Part shown: piece by piece, positions 1-5,093 of the stretch
Position numbering within the stretch: the stretch's first letter is position 1
How the letters are laid out: the number at the start of each line of letters is the position of its first letter
Assembly (NCBI GenBank): GCA_050292445.1
Contig: JBNKLQ010000373.1
Coordinates: 1 to 5,093 of the forward strand
DNA from: Leptofilum sp050292445
GTDB lineage: Bacteria > Chloroflexota > Anaerolineae > Promineifilales > Promineifilaceae
Reading direction: 5' to 3'
Length of the DNA stretch: 5,093 bases
Notes under the pieces: generated by a model
What the model saw: the letters and a program-made list of their open reading frames with translations, nothing else
The model's database searches: none
What the model was told of the DNA's origin: nothing
Position numbers and translations under genes: made by a program

Positions 1-1
1 C

Positions 2-2197
<2,196 letters not shown>

Positions 2198-2228
2198 TAG
2201 CAAAATCGCACAAAATTCTCTAAATGTA

Positions 2229-2260
2229 AAACGGCTAACACCGCACGGTGTTAGCCGTTT
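2229..2260 (+). terminator. Rho-independent terminator of clpB, probably bidirectional
   Basis: A 15-bp perfect inverted repeat has arms AAACGGCTAACACCG (2229-2243) and its complement at 2246-2260, around a CA centre, so the real loop is the 4-nt GCAC. It begins 31 bp after the clpB stop. The stem starts with AAA and ends with TTT. The T-rich tail (TTTACGTTTCTC) is interrupted, so termination strength is inferred. The A/T flanks would also allow it to work on the minus strand. Confidence 0.85.
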
Positions 2261-2296
2261 ACGTTTCTCAGGTTAGCGTCAGGTTTGCACGGGGAT

Positions 2297-2326
2297 GGCG
2301 TATGGTTTCAGACCATTTCCCACGCC
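2297..2326 (+). other. Imperfect hairpin upstream of the DUF2062 gene
   Basis: GGCGT-ATGGT (2297-2306) can pair with ACCAT (2312-2316) and ACGCC (2322-2326), with a 5-nt loop and a 5-nt bulge (2317-2321). It lies 22 bp before the next start codon and has no T-run, so a terminator is unlikely. It could be an operator or a 5' leader element, or chance. Confidence 0.3.
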
Positions 2327-2348
2327 CTGGATTGTGTAAACTGCAAGT

Positions 2349-2837
2349 ATGGAAATGAAAGTTGATTTGTCCCTGAACCAAATACATTTGCCCAAACTGC
2401 TAACCGCAGCCAAAGAAAAGGTACACGCTTTAATGAATGCGGAAGCCTCGGCCCAAAATCAGGCAATGGGGTTTGCATTGGGTACGTTTATCAGCTTGCT
2501 GCCTACGCCCGGCGTGAACATGGCTCTGGCCCTGCTGCTGGCCAGCTGGTTCCGACTGCACAAAGCAACGGTTGTGCTCTCTTTGGCCATCTGGAACGTG
2601 TTCGTGACGGCTCCGTTTTTCGCTTTAAGCTATCGTTTGGGAAATTGGTTATTTCCTGCACCTGCCACCGCTTCAGTTGCTGAGCAGTGGCAAGCACAGG
2701 TCATTTCTTTTGTGCAGGGGTTTTTGGTGGGAAATTTGATTATTGCGGGATTGGTAACGGCCGTTTCCTACACCATCGTCCTGCTTATCGTCTGGCTCCT
2801 ACGAGAAAAGCGCAGTAAAAATGTTACTTCCGCTTAG
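2349..2837 (+). CDS. DUF2062 family small integral membrane protein
   Basis: This 162-aa protein matches DUF2062 in its core. It has a G-F-A-L-G stretch (41-45), then LLPTPGVNMALALLLA (50-65), a WN..VTAPFF segment (82-91) and SYRLG (94-98), which correspond to the family's G.F.G..P.PG and N..T.PP..Y.LG pattern. Hydrophobic segments lie near 41-67, 73-98 and 117-150; the C-terminus is basic (REKRSK, 152-157) and probably cytoplasmic. No biochemical function is established for the family, and none is inferred here. An in-frame TAA at 2337-2339 limits the start to the ATG at 2349 or the one at 2355. Neither has a clear Shine-Dalgarno. A TAAACT element (2337-2342) about 7 nt before the ATG would fit a leaderless mRNA, but there is no matching -35. 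The 3' end overlaps the opposing GlsB-family gene by 14 bp. Confidence 0.85.
   Translation: MEMKVDLSLNQIHLPKLLTAAKEKVHALMNAEASAQNQAMGFALGTFISLLPTPGVNMALALLLASWFRLHKATVVLSLAIWNVFVTAPFFALSYRLGNWLFPAPATASVAEQWQAQVISFVQGFLVGNLIIAGLVTAVSYTIVLLIVWLLREKRSKNVTSA
2757..2764. repeat. ACGGCCGT palindrome, copy 5
   Basis: Exact copy in the DUF2062 gene, encoding T-A-V in the last membrane segment. Confidence 0.8.
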
Positions 2838-3075
2838 TTGCACCCGTAATCACCAGCAAAATAATTGCGCCTACGACGGCAACCAAGAAGCTACGCCAAT
2901 CAAACGTAAAGCTAAATGATTCGCCAGTAATAAATTGCATAATCAGACCACCAACAAATGCACCGACCACACCAATGATAATGTTATACAGACAGCCAGA
3001 GCGTTTGCTGCCCGCAATCATGCCAGCGACGCCACCTGCCAAAGCCCCAAAAATAATCCACGCTAAAATACCCAT
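2824..3075 (-). CDS. GlsB/YeaQ/YmgE family (transglycosylase-associated) small membrane protein
   Basis: This 83-aa protein has the family's size and architecture. A Gly-rich first membrane helix (about 3-22, with GALAGGVAG) is followed by a short basic loop GSKRSG (22-27). A second helix (about 28-49, with IIIGVVGAFVGG) and a third (about 61-79) follow, with a basic KRK tail. Such proteins sit in the cytoplasmic membrane and are often induced by general, acid or osmotic stress. The 'transglycosylase-associated' name is historical, and a direct enzymatic role is not supported. The start at 3075 is chosen because AAAGGAGA (3083-3090, minus strand) is an excellent Shine-Dalgarno with 7-nt spacing. 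A longer reading from 3105 would add ten poor residues and place that Shine-Dalgarno inside the gene. It converges with the DUF2062 gene with a 14-bp overlap, leaving no room for an intergenic terminator. Confidence 0.93.
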   Translation of the reverse strand: MGILAWIIFGALAGGVAGMIAGSKRSGCLYNIIIGVVGAFVGGLIMQFITGESFSFTFDWRSFLVAVVGAIILLVITGATKRK

Positions 3076-3082
3076 TTGATTC

Positions 3083-3090
3083 TCTCCTTT
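3083..3090 (-). promoter_or_regulatory. Shine-Dalgarno deciding the GlsB-family start
   Basis: On the minus strand AAAGGAGA precedes the ATG at 3075 by 7 nt. It is the strongest ribosome-binding site in the window and rules in favour of the 83-aa protein. Confidence 0.85.
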
Positions 3091-3099
3091 ATTTACTTG

Positions 3100-3120
3100 C
3101 AGCAACTATTTTTATTGCTG
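3100..3120 (-). promoter_or_regulatory. Hairpin in the GlsB-family gene leader
   Basis: CAGCAA (3100-3105) and TTGCTG (3115-3120) form a 6-bp inverted repeat with a 9-nt A/T loop, 9 bp upstream of the Shine-Dalgarno. A second, smaller palindrome (TGCTT-TACGT-AAGCA, 3136-3150, containing TTACGTAA) lies just further upstream. They may be operator or leader elements. No convincing -35/-10 pair was found for this gene. Confidence 0.35.
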
Positions 3121-3213
3121 TTTTGACAACTGTAATGCTTTACGTAAGCAAATCTGATTATGTTTCCATTATTCAAAGATATAATTTTTTGTCTTTCTTG
3201 ATTGACTCCTTTT

Positions 3214-3249
3214 TGCAAAATAGCGCCTGCTCTTGGGCGCTGTTTTGCA
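3214..3249 (+). terminator. 14-bp hairpin, candidate plus-strand terminator
   Basis: TGCAAAATAGCGCC (3214-3227) pairs with 3236-3249 around an 8-nt loop. The single non-Watson-Crick position (T3221 opposite G3242) is a G-U pair in plus-strand RNA but an A-C mismatch on the minus strand, which favours plus-strand transcription. The stem has A4/T4 ends, and ATTT follows, so the U-tract is weak. It is the first strong plus-strand hairpin after the DUF2062 gene, 376 bp past its stop. It could end that transcript or isolate the RNA-like element downstream. It could instead be part of a larger structured RNA. Confidence 0.5.
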
Positions 3250-3270
3250 TTTCAAGCCCGCTAGCAAAGC

Positions 3271-3291
3271 ACAAGACGTAACGAATCTTGT
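3271..3291 (+). other. Small inverted repeat between the two large hairpins
   Basis: ACAAGA (3271-3276) and TCTTGT (3286-3291) form a perfect 6-bp stem with a 9-nt loop. GTAAC (3278-3282) in its loop could also pair with GTTAC (3309-3313). It may be part of the 5' region of the candidate RNA that follows or an operator for it. The AT-rich stretch 3292-3320 has only poor -10-like matches (TACGAT 3300-3305, GATAAG 3303-3308) without a good -35. Confidence 0.3.
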
Positions 3292-3320
3292 AAGTAATTT
3301 ACGATAAGGTTACTCATTAA

Positions 3321-3403
3321 GGTAGCGCCGCACAACCTCCTCTCCCAAGGTTGTATGATGCTCAGGATACGGCTTCATTATTGTATGCGGCGCTGCCCTT
3401 TTT
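3321..3403 (+). ncRNA. Candidate structured small RNA with three-way junction and U-run
   Basis: The outer stem pairs GGTAGCGCCGCA (3321-3332) with TGCGGCGCTGCC (3386-3397): 12 bp, of which one (3323/3395) is a G-U pair only on the plus strand. Inside it are two hairpins. One pairs CAACCT (3333-3338) with AGGTTG (3348-3353) around a 9-nt loop. The other pairs 3355-3361 with 3372-3378, with one U-U mismatch and a 10-nt loop. TTTTT (3399-3403) follows one base after the outer stem, as in intrinsically terminated small RNAs. There is no coding potential. I do not recognise it as tRNA, SRP RNA, 6S, tmRNA or RNase P. It may be a free small RNA or a leader/attenuator element of the CBS gene 290 bp downstream. 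No clear promoter is visible. Confidence 0.5.
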
Positions 3404-3454
3404 CTTGCTCATTTTATACTGTCAGATGTTTCGTAAGAAATTGATTTTAACGTA

Positions 3455-3481
3455 TTAATTAACTTCTTCACGCTTAATTAA
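3455..3481 (+). repeat. Paired TTAATTAA palindromes (operator-like)
   Basis: Two exact TTAATTAA octamers (3455-3462 and 3474-3481) are separated by 11 bp, 19 bp centre to centre, or about two helical turns. Each is itself palindromic, so the pair could bind a dimer of dimers. The surroundings are AT-rich, so chance is possible. Confidence 0.3.
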
Positions 3482-3496
3482 AGCTTATTCTGCTCC

Positions 3497-3531
3497 AGAC
3501 GCCGTGCTCCCCGCACGGCGTCTCTCCTTTT
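3497..3531 (+). terminator. GC-rich 11-bp hairpin, probable terminator
   Basis: AGACGCCGTGC (3497-3507) pairs perfectly with GCACGGCGTCT (3513-3523) around a TCCCC loop, followed by CTCCTTTTA. The T-run starts 4 nt after the stem, which is somewhat late for an intrinsic terminator. With no protein gene upstream on this strand for 650 bp, it would end transcription coming from the RNA-like element, or a separate short transcript. A TATACT (-10-like, 3415-3420) lies upstream but has no good -35. Confidence 0.6.
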
Positions 3532-3580
3532 AGGGGAAAGTCTCCATTTTACCTTTCACGACTTCGATTTTTTGTGTGAT

Positions 3581-3588
3581 ACGGCCGT
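3581..3588. repeat. ACGGCCGT palindrome, copy 6 (non-coding)
   Basis: Exact copy in the intergenic leader region of the CBS gene, so coding constraint cannot explain it. Confidence 0.8.
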
Positions 3589-3593
3589 TGCAG

Positions 3594-3623
3594 TTGTCAT
3601 TGTGAACGCGTGACTTTTGTTAC
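3594..3623 (+). promoter_or_regulatory. Weak candidate promoter for the CBS gene
   Basis: TTGTCA (3594-3599) matches TTGACA at 5 of 6 positions. With an 18-bp spacer, TGTTAC (3618-3623) is a poor -10 (3 of 6). It lies about 70 bp before the start codon. No better pair was seen between 3532 and 3680. Confidence 0.25.
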
Positions 3624-3680
3624 TGCGAATTTTCCTCTCAGAATTGTACCATGCAGCCAGAAACCATTGACCGCGTAAAC

Positions 3681-3685
3681 AGGAG
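3681..3685 (+). promoter_or_regulatory. Shine-Dalgarno of the CBS gene
   Basis: AGGAG lies 8 nt before the ATG at 3694 and fixes that start. Confidence 0.8.
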
Positions 3686-3693
3686 TTATTCCC

Positions 3694-4140
3694 ATGAAAA
3701 AAGAACTGGTTCGCAATTGGATGACCCAGGATGTGATCACCGTTAAACCCAACACAGCCCTGCCTGAAGCACACCAAATCATGATGGATGAGGAAATCCG
3801 CCGCCTGCCGGTGGTAGATGACGACGGCATCTTAGTTGGCATTATTACCCTAGGTGACGTACGTGGCGCACAACCATCGCCAGCAACCTCGCTAAGCATT
3901 TGGGAGCTAAACTATCTGCTCTCCAGCCTCAATGTAGAAAAGATCATGACGCCCCAACCTATGACCATTGAACCTGAGGCCACCATTGGCGCAGCCGCCC
4001 GTACCATGCTGGAACATCGTGTAAGTGGACTACCCGTGGTTGAAGCCGATGGCAAACTGGCAGGCATCATTACCGAGTCAGACATTTTCAGTATGGTGGT
4101 CATTCATGAATGGAGCGAAGGCGAAGCTGAACCAGCATGA
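3694..4140 (+). CDS. Stand-alone tandem CBS-domain (Bateman module) protein
   Basis: This 148-aa soluble protein is built almost only of two CBS domains. CBS1 (about 5-58) has WMT.DVITV.P.T (9-21), IRRLPVVDDDG (35-45) and LVGIITLGD (47-55). CBS2 (about 81-138) has KIMTPQPMTIEPEATI (83-98), VSGLPVVEADG (110-120) and LAGIITESD (122-130). A polar linker (59-80) joins them. CBS pairs typically form a cleft that binds AMP, ATP, SAM or similar ligands. The G-I-I-T-x-x-D motif in both domains carries the Thr/Asp that usually contacts ribose and phosphate, so nucleotide binding is likely. The ligand and the partner protein cannot be read from the sequence. There is no fused catalytic or transport domain. 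The acidic C-terminal tail (SEGEAEPA) is encoded in the 37-bp overlap with the opposing carB gene. The Shine-Dalgarno AGGAG at 3681-3685 supports the start. Confidence 0.93.
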   Translation: MKKELVRNWMTQDVITVKPNTALPEAHQIMMDEEIRRLPVVDDDGILVGIITLGDVRGAQPSPATSLSIWELNYLLSSLNVEKIMTPQPMTIEPEATIGAAARTMLEHRVSGLPVVEADGKLAGIITESDIFSMVVIHEWSEGEAEPA

Positions 4141-5093
4141 TGTTGCTGTAAGCTGCGCACCCGTAACTCCTTTTTACGCAACGCCTTAATCCCGCTCACA
4201 CCCGCCTGCGCCGCCGACATTGTTGAAATAAGCAAAACGTTATGCCGGATAGCCGCTGCCCGCATGGCCGCTTGATCTTCATGGGCCTGCTGCCCTAGCG
4301 GTGTGTTAATAATTAGCTGCACCGTCCCCGAAGCAATAAGCTCAACTGTATTTAAGCCAGGCTCACTGGCTTTAGTCACCATCGTCACAGGAATGTTGGC
4401 CCGCTCCAGAGTTACGGCCGTTCCCTCCGTCGCATAGAGTTCAAACCCCAGCCTATGTAAATCCCGGGCAATCTTCAACGCCGTTGATTTATCATAATCG
4501 TTGACCGTGACGAGCACTGCGCCTGCCAGCGGCAGCGGCGTCCCCACCGCCAATTGTGATTTAGCAAAGGCATGACCAAACTGCGCGGCGTGCCCCATCA
4601 CCTCGCCCGTGCTGCGCATTTCAGGCCCGAGCCGGGTGTCGGCTCCCGGCAGCTTGTTAAAAGGCAACACCGCCTCCTTGACAAAAAAGCCATCGATAGG
4701 CGGCATACGGACAAAATCTAAATCGGCCAGACGGCAGCCAGCCTGCACCTGGGCCGCAATTCGGGCGACTGATATGCCAGTTGCTTTACTCACAAAGGGC
4801 ACCGTGCGGCTGGCGCGGGGATTGACTTCAATCACGTAAACTACATCATCCTTAATGGCAAATTGAACGTTCATCAGGCCGCGCACATTGAGCGCCAGCC
4901 CGAGTTTTTCCGTGTAATCCTGAATAATGTTGAGATGATAAAGGCTAATTTTGTAGGGAGGCAACACACAAGCGCTGTCACCAGAGTGGATGCCGGCTTC
5001 CTCAATGTGCTGCATCACACCAGCTATCACCACCTGCTCGCCGTCAGCCACGGCATCCACATCTACCTCAAAGGCATCTTCGATAAATTGGTC
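4104..5093 (-). CDS. carB: Carbamoyl-phosphate synthase large subunit, C-terminal part (5' end beyond window)
   Basis: CarB makes carbamoyl phosphate from bicarbonate, two ATP and ammonia supplied by CarA, feeding pyrimidine and arginine synthesis. The window holds the last 329 residues of about 1,070, open to the right edge. Visible residues are counted from 5093. The second ATP-grasp domain shows EVDVDAVADG (9-18), HSGDSAC..PP (36-46) and the Mg-ATP motif EVNPRASRT (89-97). The C-terminal MGS-like allosteric domain runs from about 190 to 300. Residues that bind UMP/IMP in the E. coli enzyme appear conserved: DK (201-202), ATEGTA (221-226), VTK (239-241) and INTP (262-265). Feedback control by UMP is therefore plausible; this alignment is from memory. 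The tail after ALRKKE (to LHS) looks longer and less conserved, and its last residues lie in the 37-bp overlap with the CBS gene. The GTG at 5060 is an internal Val, not a start. Confidence 0.97.
   Translation of the reverse strand, partial: DQFIEDAFEVDVDAVADGEQVVIAGVMQHIEEAGIHSGDSACVLPPYKISLYHLNIIQDYTEKLGLALNVRGLMNVQFAIKDDVVYVIEVNPRASRTVPFVSKATGISVARIAAQVQAGCRLADLDFVRMPPIDGFFVKEAVLPFNKLPGADTRLGPEMRSTGEVMGHAAQFGHAFAKSQLAVGTPLPLAGAVLVTVNDYDKSTALKIARDLHRLGFELYATEGTAVTLERANIPVTMVTKASEPGLNTVELIASGTVQLIINTPLGQQAHEDQAAMRAAAIRHNVLLISTMSAAQAGVSGIKALRKKELRVRSLQQHHAGSASPSLHS
4414..4421. repeat. ACGGCCGT palindrome, copy 7
   Basis: Exact copy in carB (minus-strand gene), encoding T-A-V inside the MGS-like domain, the phase of copies 4 and 5. 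Confidence 0.8.

Larger units (their letters stand above)
3076..3693. other. 618-bp stretch without a protein gene
   Basis: It lies between the divergent starts of the GlsB-family gene (-) and the CBS gene (+). It is AT-rich with GC-rich hairpins embedded. It holds the GlsB leader elements (3083-3150), the hairpin at 3214-3249, the RNA-like element at 3321-3403, the TTAATTAA pair at 3455-3481, the terminator-like hairpin at 3497-3531, an ACGGCCGT octamer at 3581-3588, and the Shine-Dalgarno of the CBS gene. No short open frame with a ribosome-binding site stood out on either strand. Confidence 0.75.

Noticed and set aside
3076..3105. Ten-residue N-terminal extension of the GlsB-family protein from 3105
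   Set aside because: The strong Shine-Dalgarno at 3083-3090 lies within it, and the family normally begins at M-G-I-L-A-W.
3556..3899. Minus-strand open frames over the CBS leader and gene
   Set aside because: They are antisense to conserved CBS codons and have low-complexity, unrecognisable products.
4133..4183. Terminator in the CBS-carB junction (CAGCA/TGCTG at 4133-4148; CGTAA...TTACG near the CTCCTTTTT run)
   Set aside because: Stems are only 5 bp and not placed correctly before a U-run, so I could not support an intrinsic terminator.
4609..4839. Plus-strand open frame inside carB
   Set aside because: No ribosome-binding site, no recognisable domain, and it is antisense to conserved carB sequence.
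5058..5060. GTG at 5060 as the start of a short carB-like protein
   Set aside because: It is an internal Val in the conserved EVDVDA segment, and the frame continues to the window end.

Overview
The window reads as an ordinary bacterial chromosome segment of moderate GC (coding parts GC-richer, the 3076-3693 gap AT-richer). The proteins suggest a Gram-positive-like or Chloroflexota-type bacterium. Chloroflexota (Anaerolineae-like) is my best guess, from the protein flavour and the abundant ACGGCCGT octamer, but the window does not prove it. No mobile element, CRISPR array, tRNA or rRNA is visible.

Layout, left to right: (1) the 3' five-sixths of clpB (+), a protein disaggregase, running in from the left edge and closed by a strong inverted-repeat terminator at 2229-2260; (2) a small DUF2062 membrane protein (+, 2349-2837); (3) a GlsB/YeaQ/YmgE-family small membrane protein (-, 2824-3075) whose 3' end overlaps the DUF2062 gene by 14 bp; (4) a 618-bp stretch without a protein gene (3076-3693) that holds three strong inverted repeats, one of which (3321-3403) folds on paper into a three-way-junction RNA followed by a U-run; (5) a stand-alone two-CBS-domain protein (+, 3694-4140) with a good Shine-Dalgarno; (6) the last 329 codons of carB (-, 4104-5093), the carbamoyl-phosphate synthase large subunit, running off the right edge and overlapping the CBS gene by 37 bp tail to tail.

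The genes do not form one pathway. clpB is a heat-stress chaperone, GlsB-family proteins are often stress-linked, CBS pairs sense adenylates, and carB makes carbamoyl phosphate for pyrimidines and arginine. They are single transcription units facing each other in convergent pairs.

The two points most worth follow-up are the intergenic RNA-like structures (two inverted repeats with identical 7-nt arms, so alternative pairing is possible) and the ACGGCCGT palindrome: seven exact copies in 5.1 kb, with every CGGCCG in the window sitting inside one.
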